Source: Singulisphaera acidiphila DSM 18658 (GTDB lineage Bacteria > Planctomycetota > Planctomycetia > Isosphaerales > Isosphaeraceae). From it: a DNA stretch of 64,000 nucleotides. Shown one piece after another: positions 1-7,903 of the stretch (position 1 is the first letter of the stretch; the number at the start of each line of letters is the position of its first letter). The notes under the pieces were generated by a model. That model saw only the letters and a list, made by a program, of their open reading frames with translations, was not told the DNA's origin and did not search any database. A program made the translations under genes and the position numbers. Location of the stretch: NCBI RefSeq assembly GCF_000242455.2, contig NC_019892.1:744001-808000 (forward strand), given 5' to 3'.

Positions 1-1232
1 CCAAGTACGCGTGCTCGCACTGCCACGACGGAGTGAAAAGCCCCGACGGACCGGAGCGACCGCTCCCGGGGTGCATCGCGGGAGCGGGCCTGCTTTCGCA
101 ATTGCTGATTTCCAAGTTTATCGATCACTTGACCCTGTACCGCTTCGAGGGCATCGCGGTTCGCTACGGTTTGCACCTGCCGCGTGCGACGCTGTGCGAT
201 TGGGTCCGCAAGGCCGCCGAGTTGATGGGGCCGCTCTACGACCTCCAAAAGCAACTCGTGCTCCAATCTCCGGTGATCTGGACCGATGACACCCCCGTCA
301 AGGCGCTGGGCGGCGAGGCTCCCGGGAGCCTGACGACACGGTTCTGGCTCTATCATGGGGACGAGGATCATTCCTACGACGTGTACGACCATACGGCGAG
401 TCGCAAACGCGACGGGCCGGCGACGTTCCTGGCCGGCTTCGTGGGTTATCTCCAGGCTGACGCATATGCTGGATATGACGGGCTCTATCTCGGGTCGCCT
501 TCGGCGATCCACGAAGTCGCTTGTTGGGCGCACGCCCGCCGCAAGTTCTACGATGCGCGGTCGTCGTCGCCGGGGAACGCGGGTTTGATCCTGGAAGCGA
601 TCCGCCGGTTATACGACGTGGAGGATCGCGTCCGAGGGTTGTCCGTTGAGGCGAGACAGGCCCTGCGTGCGCAAGAAGCGGTGCCGATCCTGGAACGGCT
701 TCGAGGGGACCTCGATCGGCTTGCGGACCAGTCGCTGCCGAAATCGGCGTTGGGCCAGGCTCTGACCTATGCGCGGAATCAGTGGAAGGCGTTGTGCCGC
801 TACACCGAGGACGGCCGGCTGACGATCGACAACAACGTGGCGGAGCGTCGCCTCCGCGACCAAGCCATCGGCCGGAAGAATTGGTTGTTCCTGGGGAATG
901 TGGATGCGGGACCGCGAGCGGCGGTGTTGAGCACGATCATGGCAGGAGCGAAGCGTCATCGCCTGGAGCCGTGGGCCTACGTCAAGGACGTACTGATGAC
1001 GCTGAGCGTGGCCCCGGAACGAGTCGAGGACCTCTTGCCCGATCGGTGGGCTCGGAACCATCCGGGACACGTACTGACGCATCGCCTGGAGGAATCACGT
1101 GAACGGGCACGGCGTCGCGACGCAAAACGAGCGGATCGTCGCAAGCGGAAGTGATCCAAGGGCGGTCCGATGCGCGGAGTGACGGGAGTGCCAATCGCGG
1201 TCCCCCCCCCTCTGGGAATCTCGAGCGCTTAC
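1..1232 (+). mobile_element. 3' part of an IS66-family element (copy 1)
   Basis: This stretch repeats the 3' end of the complete IS66 element at 16495-19106; base 1 corresponds to base 17873. The only differences I see are a poly-C tract (9 C here near 1202, 11 C in the other copy) and one base near the right end. The element ends at GCGCTTAC (1225-1232), the right inverted repeat. The 5' part lies outside the window. The right end directly abuts a truncated IS5-type transposase. Confidence 0.9.
3..1154 (+). CDS. IS66 transposase TnpC, 5' end outside window
   Basis: C-terminal about 384 codons of an IS66-family DDE transposase, identical in protein sequence to the same part of the full copy at 17365-19026. 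The catalytic region is visible: Asp in VIWTDDTPVK, Asp in LQADAYAGYDG and Glu in NNVAERRLRDQ. The reading frame is open to the window edge, so the gene continues upstream. It belongs to a recently duplicated IS. Whether this copy is intact cannot be judged from the window. Confidence 0.92.
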   Translation, partial: KYACSHCHDGVKSPDGPERPLPGCIAGAGLLSQLLISKFIDHLTLYRFEGIAVRYGLHLPRATLCDWVRKAAELMGPLYDLQKQLVLQSPVIWTDDTPVKALGGEAPGSLTTRFWLYHGDEDHSYDVYDHTASRKRDGPATFLAGFVGYLQADAYAGYDGLYLGSPSAIHEVACWAHARRKFYDARSSSPGNAGLILEAIRRLYDVEDRVRGLSVEARQALRAQEAVPILERLRGDLDRLADQSLPKSALGQALTYARNQWKALCRYTEDGRLTIDNNVAERRLRDQAIGRKNWLFLGNVDAGPRAAVLSTIMAGAKRHRLEPWAYVKDVLMTLSVAPERVEDLLPDRWARNHPGHVLTHRLEESRERARRRDAKRADRRKRK

Positions 1233-1245
1233 TCAAGAGACGCAA

Positions 1246-1728
1246 ATGGAGGAACCGCCGGACCATGCGTTGGGGCGTTCGCGAGGCGGGTTCGGCACCA
1301 AGATCCACCTCGTGTGTGATAGCCATGGGAGCGTGGTCGGTATCCACGTCACGGCCGGACAGAGGCACGACAGCGTGGCTTTCGAGCCGACGATGGCCCG
1401 ACGCCTGTTCCGTCGCCGTCGGGGCCAGCGTCGCTGGCCGCGGCGGCTGGCAGGCGACAAGGGGTATAGCTATCGGCGGATCCGGCGCTGGTGCCGGAGG
1501 CGACGAGTCGAGGCGGTGATCCCGACGCGCAAGGACCAGCCTCGGGATGAGAAGTTCGACAAGGCCACATACAAGCGGCGGAATATCATCGAGCGGGTGG
1601 TGGGCTGGTTCAAGGAGTACCGCCGGTTAGGCACCCGCTACGAGAAATTGGCGGTTAACTACGTCGCCATGTGGTTGGTCGCAATCATGGAGAAAGCCCT
1701 GTTTCGCCTTTTGCCAAACACAGCCTAG
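1246..1728 (+). pseudogene. 5'-truncated IS5-family (IS427-like) transposase
   Basis: The product matches the C-terminal half of IS5-group transposases: RGGFGTKIHLVCDSHG, then LAGDKGYSYRRIR with the second catalytic Asp, then NIIERVVGWFKEYRRLGTR with the catalytic Glu. The N-terminal part that carries the first catalytic Asp is missing, because the IS66 right end lies 13 bases upstream of the first ATG. The IS66 copy therefore probably inserted into, or recombined next to, this element. The remnant should be inactive. Confidence 0.8.
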
Positions 1729-2007
1729 TCAAGAAAGAAGCCATATTATGAGCATGGCGTGAATTTGGGATGAAATTGGCGAATACCGAGGCAGTACTAT
1801 GGAGGATCAGGATAAGGAACCGGCGGCGGGTATGTTGGTTGGTAGACCATCTGCCATGGGGGGGGGACAAGATGGTCAGCAGGTCGACCGCCGGCTTCCG
1901 TTTGCCGAGGTAGTGCCAGGAAATTGATCACTCGTTTGACATGTGGGCCACCCGAGACAGGGCTGCGCGTCTCCCGGGCACGACGTTCGGCGCCGGGGAG
2001 TGACGTC
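1729..2007. other. No gene recognised
   Basis: Sequence after the IS5 remnant. It has an AT-richer start and a run of nine G near 1859. I see no supported coding region, RNA or inverted-repeat end. Confidence 0.4.
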
Positions 2008-2250
2008 ATGATCAACTTCCAATACCAGACGTGTCAGCATTAGCTCAACGTCAATGAGAAGCTCGCCGGCCAACGTTTCCGGTGCCCCCGCTGCCAGGCA
2101 CGCGGCAGAATCCCGCTGGCTGGGGACTATGCGCTGATCGACGGCGACGAATCGGAATCTGAACCGGATCCCAAGCCGGCGGTGAGTTCGTCGCCGCCCG
2201 CCATTGGCTGCCCGCCGGGCTCGATCCACCCCCTGAATGGCAGACAGTGA
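2008..2250 (+). pseudogene. Zinc-ribbon protein N-terminus with in-frame TAG
   Basis: Reading from ATG 2008 gives MINFQYQTCQH, then a TAG at 2041, then LNVNEKLAGQRFRCPRCQA and an acidic tail to a TGA at 2248. This resembles the N-terminal zinc ribbon of many planctomycete proteins (pattern F.CP.CG..L.V.E.LAGK...CP.C), where it often precedes kinase or membrane domains. Two of the four expected metal-ligand Cys in the first half are degraded, and the rest of the protein is absent. I read it as a decayed fragment. Confidence 0.6.
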
Positions 2251-2293
2251 CCTGTTGTCCAGAGATTACGCGTCACCGGCAGAGTCGAGATTG

Positions 2294-2952
2294 TTAGGAG
2301 CCGGCCATCAGCCAACCGTAATCGAGATCGGGAGACCGATTCGCCAACAGCTCCCCATATACCCAGTCGATGGTCTCCTCGATCGTCCCCAGGAAGCGGA
2401 TCCGCCCGCTCTCGACGCTCATCCATCCCCCCCGACCATCCTCGGTATAGATGAGCTTGTCGCCGCCCGCAGCAGAGCCGAAGACATACGTCGCTTCCGG
2501 GTCAAGTCCTGCCCGGCACCCATGGTACATCTCGTGGAAGGAGGTCAGCGGGTCATGGCCCGCGCGCCCGTACAGACCACCCGCGCAGCCGAAGGGCATC
2601 CAACTGACCGAATCGACCAGCCGGTAATACTTCGCCAGCGCGGGGGGCAAGTTGCCCGATGTGAGACGGGCCGGAGGGATGATCTCGGCACTCGCGACGG
2701 CGTCGGACCACCAGCAGAAGGCCGCCGCGTTCCAGTCTCCTCGGAAGCTGTGGTGGAGTCCGAGGGCCCAGGCCCCGTCATCGACGAGGGCGCGAAGCCA
2801 GGCGGACATCTTCGGGAACGGGCACCTGCTGGCGACATCGAGAAAGTAGGCGGGGGGGCTTTGAAGACTTCTACGAGAGCCGGCGTGATGAGGCCACGAT
2901 GAGACTCGGGGACCTCGTTCAACTCGTCTCCAGCGAAGACGAATGTGGACAA
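2294..2952 (-). pseudogene. Conserved hypothetical (possibly SUKH-like), frameshifted in a G7 run
   Basis: Two minus-strand frames join into one plausible protein. The N-terminal part begins at TTG 2952 (STFVFAGDELNEVPE..., with an in-frame TGA 12 bases upstream). The C-terminal part continues in the other frame (FLDVASRCPFPKMSAWLRAL... to GTIEETIDWVYGELL). The switch falls at a homopolymer of seven G (2852-2858), so a one-base indel there is enough to explain it. The C-terminal pattern, with GDKLIYTEDGRGGW and IDWVYGELL, weakly recalls SMI1/KNR4 (SUKH) immunity-type proteins, but I cannot confirm that. It is either a real disruption or a sequencing error. Confidence 0.55.
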
Positions 2953-2961
2953 GCCCCGGTC

Positions 2962-3210
2962 TCATTCTCCTCGGTCAGCATGCCCCAGCTCCCTCTCGCC
3001 AGCCAACCCAGCGTTAATTCTGATCTCTAACTGGTCGCGCAAGTTCGCCAGTTCGTCCATGTAGGCCGTGTGCGCGAACGGCTTGCCCAACCGGGCCTCG
3101 TAATCGCCGAGTTGACCCTGCTTGACCGCGATGTCCGCCTTCAGGTGCTCGCAATCTCGCCCGTAGCTGCCCGCCAGCCTCTCCAGAGCGTTCAGCACGG
3201 CACGCGGGCC
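2962..3210 (-). pseudogene. C-terminal scrap of a large adenine-methylase/helicase-like protein
   Basis: The frame encodes GPRAVLNALERLAGSYG, then a coiled-coil-like segment with IAVKQGQLGDYEARLGKPFAH and LANLRDQL. This is the pattern I associate with the C-terminus of very large plasmid- or ICE-borne proteins combining an N12-class DNA methylase with a SNF2-type helicase. The preceding thousands of bases of such a gene are absent, and upstream the frame turns into unrelated sequence. It is probably a residue of an older mobile element. Recognition rests on memory of the family and is moderate. Confidence 0.45.
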
Positions 3211-3268
3211 GCCGAGCCTCCGGCGACCGCGAAGGATTCCCTTGCCGGGGACTCCCCGAGCTGATGAC

Positions 3269-3823
3269 TCAACGAGAGTTCTCGCGGTACCTCCGCTCAG
3301 CGTCCTCAAGGTCCAGCCGCTTCTCCGCCAACAACGCGAACCGGCGGGTGAGATCCTTCTTTTGTTCGGCAATGAACGCCGCTTCCTCCTTCGCCATCTC
3401 TTCCACTGCTTTGCGGTTCTCCAGTGCCGCAGCCTGGGCAGCCTTCCTTTTCTCTTGCTCCGCAGCTTTCGCTATCTCGGTTGCTTTTTTCCGGTCCTGC
3501 TCCGGAGCTAAACCGGGCTGCTCCACTTGCGATTCGTTGATCGTGACCTGGAGGTCGCCCACAGCTCCCATGAGCTGTCCGGCCATCTTCATCGATCTGC
3601 TCATCTTCCGCTCCTCCAGCACGATGTCGCGCGCAAGTTCGTAATCGAACCGGAGCATCTCGGATTCGGTTCGGAGCTCGACGATCTCGGCGCGGAGCTT
3701 ATCCCGTTCTGTCCGCGCTGGGGCTACGCGCTGGGGCTGAGGCGGCTGGGCCCCCAGGAACGTTGCCCCTGTCCCGAGGAGGGCCACTCCAGAAAACCAC
3801 GCCGCGAGGTGTCGCAACTTCAT
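3269..3823 (-). CDS. Secreted coiled-coil protein, unknown function
   Basis: 184 codons. The start at ATG 3823 is chosen because AAGGAG lies seven bases upstream and because a signal peptide follows immediately (positive MKLRH, then AAWFSGVALLGTG, cleavage near GAQ). The mature part is rich in Glu, Lys, Arg and Ala and should form long coiled coils (about residues 30-180), with KKATEIAKAAEQEKRKA in the middle. No catalytic motif is visible. Such short exported coiled-coil proteins are common in planctomycetes, and a structural or periplasmic role is only inference. Confidence 0.7.
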   Translation of the reverse strand: MKLRHLAAWFSGVALLGTGATFLGAQPPQPQRVAPARTERDKLRAEIVELRTESEMLRFDYELARDIVLEERKMSRSMKMAGQLMGAVGDLQVTINESQVEQPGLAPEQDRKKATEIAKAAEQEKRKAAQAAALENRKAVEEMAKEEAAFIAEQKKDLTRRFALLAEKRLDLEDAERRYRENSR

Positions 3824-4271
3824 CTGAGACTCCTTCCGAGGTTCAGGGTCATCGGCATCTAGCGTCGATTTGGACAGAGTCGTGGCGGGCGGAGACATGG
3901 GGACATGCTGGATCGCATGATAACTCGAACGTCCCCGTTTGTCCCCCCCGAAGATCGAGCGCAATGCCGAGACATCCGCGAGCAGGCCCGGCGTCATCGA
4001 AGCCCGTCCCGAGCTGACGACTCCCCCTGCCATGGACCGGCGATCTAGACGCGGCGAGTTTCCCACTGAGGTGTTTGGGCCAGGCGCAACGCGGGCTCGA
4101 AAGTCCGTCGCGCCCGTCGGGCCGGATCACCACGCCGCGCGAGGTTCCGACCGACGTTTCCCACAGTGGCCGGGGTCCCGAGGTCGGTCGCCAAGGGGGA
4201 CGTGGTCCGCCGGACGCACACGGACTACGCCCCCGACGCCCTGGCCGAGCATTACGAGCTGATGAGATTAC
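3824..4271. other. No intact gene; degraded sequence
   Basis: About 450 bases between the coiled-coil gene and a transposase fragment. A short open stretch near 4180-4265 (VAKGDVVRRTHTDYAPDAL in one frame) might be a scrap of a coding region, but I do not recognise it. No RNA or repeat was seen. Confidence 0.4.
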
Positions 4272-4790
4272 ATGATCGACCGGCGGCGTGGCAGTCCGGC
4301 GTTGAAACGGTTCTTCAAGAAAGAATTTGCCGGCGTGTTGGTGACTGACTTCTGGGGCGCCTACAACGCGGTCGTCTGCACGCGGAAACAGAAGTGCCTG
4401 CCCCACCTGCTGCGTGACCTGAAGCGGACCCAACATTACCACAAACCCGGGGGCGACTGGCCGGCGTTCTCCAAGCAACTGAAGCGGCTGATCCGCGACT
4501 CGATCCGCCTGAGCAAGCGTCGGAAGGAACTGCCGGCGAAGTCGTTCGCCTCGCGGCGGCAGCGGTTGGACGTGCGATTGCGCGAACTGCTGGCGCAGTC
4601 GTGGGAACAACGCCACGCCCGTCGACTGGTGAAGCGACTGCGGCGGCATGCCTCCGAATTGTTCACGTTCCTGGACCATGCCGAAGTCCCGTTCGACAAC
4701 AATCACGGTGAGCGTCAAATCCGCCCGGCTGTGATTGCGCGGAAGAATAGCTACGCCAACGGCAGCGAGGACGGGGCGGAAACTCAGGCC
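4272..4790 (+). pseudogene. IS66-type transposase fragment, distinct from the main IS66
   Basis: The protein reads IDRRRGSPALKRFF, then LVTDFWGAYNAV with a catalytic-type Asp, then KCLPHLLRDLKRTQ, and near the end FDNNHGERQIRPAVIARKNS with the catalytic Glu. This is the catalytic core of another IS66-group lineage (the type with a TDFWGAYN motif). Homology stops after GAETQA at 4790, where the family would continue for roughly 40 residues. The N-terminus before 4272 is also missing. It is cut at both ends and not functional. Confidence 0.75.
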
Positions 4791-4800
4791 TGCCGACAAC

Positions 4801-4875
4801 GCGCCTGTCCTCAGGCACGGCCGCTTCGTCAAGGATGCCACCTTCAGCCCAGATGGTACGCTCCTAGCGTCCGCC
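4801..4875 (+). pseudogene. Single WD40-repeat scrap
   Basis: Twenty-five codons directly after the transposase fragment read APVLRHGRFVKDATFSPDGT and then LLASA. This is the hallmark of one WD40 blade (H...V....FSPDG..LASA). The rest of the propeller is absent, because the following bases belong to the 3' end of the convergent S8 protease gene. It marks a second lost gene at this junction. Confidence 0.6.
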
Positions 4876-6369
4876 TTGTACCAACTCCGCGAGCTTGGCT
4901 CGGGACGGGGTCTGCCAGTAGTGGAATCCGGGCGTGGGCGAGTTCGCCGGGCGGGGGGGCCGGCCCTGGAGGGCGGAGGAGGGAACGGCCGGTCCTTGCT
5001 GGGCGATCCGGAGCAGGTGGCTCGGGCGGAGCGTGGGGGCGGCGGCTTTGAGCACGGTGACGACGCCAGCGACGTAGGCGGCGGCATTCGATGAGCCGGC
5101 CGAGACTTCGCCATCGGTGAAGAAGGCACGCGAGTCGGCCAGGATGACGTCCGGCTTGACCCGACGGTCGGCGGTCGGGCCGATCGAGGAGGACGCGTCG
5201 GAATCGCCGACGGTGAGGACGAGGGGATTGTCGGCCGGTGGATAGAGCTCGCCTTCGCCGGTGGCGTCGAGGAACTCGAGTGCCTCGCGTGGGGTGTCGC
5301 CGCCCGGGGGGATGTAGGACTCGCGGCTCGCGGTCACCAGGACGCGGAGGCGATCGGTCGGGAGGAACCGACCTTGTTTCGCCCGGATCCGGATCCGGTA
5401 GCAGTAGTCGGGGTCGGAGAGAACCTCGGGGCTGGCGGGAAGGGCGGCCAGAACCACGCGCTCACGCGGGTTGCGGCTCTCGTCCGGGCCGGGAACGTGA
5501 GATCCGGAGACTTGCCGCTTCTCCCCTGCCCCGACGGGTCGGCCGGCCGGGTCTTCGACGTAGAGGTCGAGGTCCTTGTCGGTCCCCGCGTCCTCCTCCT
5601 CGCGGTAGTCGTTCCAGGTGAGGGTCACGCTGACCCTGTTCTCATCGACGCGGTTGCGGAACCTCAACGCGGCCACGTCCGACCCGTCGCGAAGCCGGAG
5701 ATAGCCGTCTTTGAGCACGCGCACCGGCCCGTTGTAGACCTTGCGCCCGGAGTTGCCTGCGGCGTTGATCCAGAGGATGCCCGCGGCGGTCGCCTCGGCG
5801 ACGACCCGGTTGATCGGCCCGCGGCCGTCGCCGTTGCCGCCTCCTTCAAACGAGCCGCTGAACAGGATCAGATCCACCTTGTGCTCGATCGCGAACCGGA
5901 CCGCCCGCCGCAACATGGTGGGCCCACTGGCGTTGAGGAGGTAGAACTTGGGCCCGCTGGGATGCGAGCCGGTGACTGACCAGAGGATCTGGGCCATGAC
6001 CCGGCCGTGCCGGTTCATGGGGTCGAAGGGGGTGCGGAAGTCCGGGTCGCCCAGGCCGAAGCGACGGACGAAGTCCGGGTCGTAATGCTCAACGACCTCG
6101 GCGCTGGCCGGGAGATAGGGACGCCCTTGGCCGAGGCCGGCGAAGCCGTAATCCAGCACGGCCACCTTCACGGACTCGAGACCGGCGATCCCTGCGTACT
6201 CCGCCGTCAGCCCCAGCCGCTTTCGGACGGCCTGGACGTCGGCCATCCGCGCCACAATGGGTCGATTGCCTGGGGACGAGCCCCCTGCGTCGAGCCGGTC
6301 GGATTGCGCTCGCCCCGACCGGCCGAACGCGACGAGAAGGAGCAGGCAGGCGATCGCTCTCCATTGCAT
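4864..6369 (-). CDS. Secreted subtilisin-like (S8) serine protease
   Basis: 501 residues, starting at ATG 6369 with GGAG eight bases upstream. A signal peptide covers about residues 1-21 (ACLLLLVAFGRSGRAQ). The S8 triad is recognisable: Asp73 in VAVLDYG, His121 in MNRHGRVMAQ and a late Ser in SAGSSNAAAYVAGV, which replaces the usual GTSMA.P. The oxyanion Asn is in WINAAGNSG. The segment after the Asn (VTLTWNDYREEED, DKDLDLYVEDPAG) looks like an inserted beta-rich domain. The protease should act outside the cytoplasm. It lies 66 bases downstream of the Gly-rich gene on the same strand. The substrate is unknown. Confidence 0.82.
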   Translation of the reverse strand: MQWRAIACLLLLVAFGRSGRAQSDRLDAGGSSPGNRPIVARMADVQAVRKRLGLTAEYAGIAGLESVKVAVLDYGFAGLGQGRPYLPASAEVVEHYDPDFVRRFGLGDPDFRTPFDPMNRHGRVMAQILWSVTGSHPSGPKFYLLNASGPTMLRRAVRFAIEHKVDLILFSGSFEGGGNGDGRGPINRVVAEATAAGILWINAAGNSGRKVYNGPVRVLKDGYLRLRDGSDVAALRFRNRVDENRVSVTLTWNDYREEEDAGTDKDLDLYVEDPAGRPVGAGEKRQVSGSHVPGPDESRNPRERVVLAALPASPEVLSDPDYCYRIRIRAKQGRFLPTDRLRVLVTASRESYIPPGGDTPREALEFLDATGEGELYPPADNPLVLTVGDSDASSSIGPTADRRVKPDVILADSRAFFTDGEVSAGSSNAAAYVAGVVTVLKAAAPTLRPSHLLRIAQQGPAVPSSALQGRPPRPANSPTPGFHYWQTPSRAKLAELVQGGR

Positions 6370-6435
6370 CGAGAATCTCCGGCGCGGGGGCCAGGCCGTC
6401 GATTTGATTTCGCAATCGCCCTGCGATCGAAATCC

Positions 6436-6939
6436 TTACCAGCACCCCATGCCGTAGCCGAATCCGCCGTAGCTCAGGTAAGGGGTCGAATAGTAAGTGA
6501 CAGGCAGATAGCTGTAGCCAAAACCACCATAGCCGAGCCCGTACCCGCCGTAGCCCAGGCCGTATCCGAGCCCGTATCCTCCGAAGCCAAAGCCTCGGTT
6601 CCAACCCCCGTATCCGAAACCTCGATTCCAACCTCCGAAGCCAAAGCCCCGGTTCCAGCCGCCAAAGCCGAAGCCTCGGTTCCAACCTCCGAAGCCAAAG
6701 CCGCGTCCAAAGCCGCCGAAATGTCTCCAGGCTTGGATAGCCCGCTCGGAGTCGAGTTCGCTCCCTTTGCTGACCATGTCCGGCTTGTCGACGTGATGAG
6801 GAACCAACGCCCCGCTTGCGAGCGTGACGGCCGGGGATTGGATCGGCGTCTTTGCCCCATACTCGGCGTCTAACTCGCCCGCCCAGAGGGGCGAACCCGC
6901 GAGCACGAACATTGCCAGGTAGCCGATTGAGCGAATCAT
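6436..6939 (-). CDS. Secreted Gly-rich repeat protein
   Basis: 167 residues. ATG 6939 follows a good AGGAGG site. A signal peptide (MIRSIGYLAMFVLAGSPLWA) precedes about 65 ordinary residues, and then a low-complexity half. This contains four to five tandem nine-residue units of the type FGFGGWNRG, followed by GYGLGYG-type units and a Tyr-rich end (STPYLSYGGFGYGMGCW). The repeat is visible in the DNA as 27-base units around 6590-6720. Gly/Aromatic repeats suggest an extracellular or cell-wall structural protein (inference). No enzyme motif is present. Confidence 0.72.
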   Translation of the reverse strand: MIRSIGYLAMFVLAGSPLWAGELDAEYGAKTPIQSPAVTLASGALVPHHVDKPDMVSKGSELDSERAIQAWRHFGGFGRGFGFGGWNRGFGFGGWNRGFGFGGWNRGFGYGGWNRGFGFGGYGLGYGLGYGGYGLGYGGFGYSYLPVTYYSTPYLSYGGFGYGMGCW

Positions 6940-7168
6940 GATGTCCTCCTGAATGGCGAGCGTGATCCCCTTATGCATGCTCTCGCTGCCCGTCGCATTG
7001 ATATTCTATCTCTTGTCCCCGTTCATGGGTATCGTTCCGACGGTGAATTTGCGGGGGAACGGCGAACTCGACGGCCAACGGCCCGACGTGTACCCTCAAT
7101 CCGGCATCGACGCAGCCGGGCGGTGGCCACCTTTCGCGTCTTCACCCTTTGGATCGGGATGCTTTTGT

Positions 7169-7774
7169 ATGTCATTTCACTGGCTCTGGTCGCAAGATCT
7201 CTGGCGCAACATGTGGTGGTTGACGGATATTTCCCTGGCCGAGAAAATGCTTCGGCCCGTCTTCGTCTATGTCTTCCTGGTCGTCGGCCTCCGGGTCTTC
7301 GGCAAGCGTGAGCTGGCGCAGCTCAACCCGTTCGACTTCGTCGTCTTGATCTCGCTCTCCAACACGGTGCAGAACGCCATCATCGGCAATGACAACTCGG
7401 TGGCCGGCGGCCTGCTCGGTGCCCTGGCGCTACTCTTGGTCAACTACATGGTCGTCCGCTTCCTCTTCGGGCATCGCCGGCTCGATCAGATCATCCAAGG
7501 GGAACCGACCGTCCTCATCGAGAACGGAAAGCTGGTGCGCGACGCGCTCGCCAGGGAACTCGTGACCGAGTCCGAGCTGATGACGATCCTCCACCGCCAG
7601 AGTTTCACCAGCCTGGACGAGGTCGATCGGTGCGTGCTCGAACCCGGCGGCTCGTTCTCCGTCGAGGGCAAGAACCCGAGGCAGGCTGACTTCCACCACA
7701 AGGAACTCATCACAAGGCTCGACCAGTTGAGCCGGCAGATCGACGATCTCAAAGACCAGGTGCGCCAGTTCTGA
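7169..7774 (+). CDS. DUF421 (YetF-type) membrane protein
   Basis: 201 residues from ATG 7169. Family marks are strong: LRVFGKRELAQLNPFDFVVL, then LSNTVQNAIIGNDNSV. There are three likely membrane helices in the first 110 residues, followed by a cytosolic domain with QGEPTVLIENGKLV and LDEVDRCVLEPGG. A C-terminal helix (LITRLDQLSRQIDDLKDQV) is a small coiled coil. An alternative start is the Met of MWWLTDISLAEK. DUF421 proteins have no firmly known activity, though some are linked to sporulation or stress in Firmicutes. It is transcribed divergently from the Gly-rich gene. Confidence 0.85.
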   Translation: MSFHWLWSQDLWRNMWWLTDISLAEKMLRPVFVYVFLVVGLRVFGKRELAQLNPFDFVVLISLSNTVQNAIIGNDNSVAGGLLGALALLLVNYMVVRFLFGHRRLDQIIQGEPTVLIENGKLVRDALARELVTESELMTILHRQSFTSLDEVDRCVLEPGGSFSVEGKNPRQADFHHKELITRLDQLSRQIDDLKDQVRQF

Positions 7775-7903
7775 TCCGTCCGATCCCCCCTGGCCACCTT
7801 TTTGAACGCGAAACACCGAACACAGACCACGCGATTGAGTCGGGGAGGAAATCCGAGTATTCTATAGAATCGGGTCGTAAGTTCTCCGAAGGAGCTGTCT
7901 ACG

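Noticed and set aside
6411..6423. CGCAATCGCCCTG, matching the right end of the MITE
   Set aside because: No partner end, no duplication and no internal MITE sequence nearby; taken as chance in GC-rich DNA.
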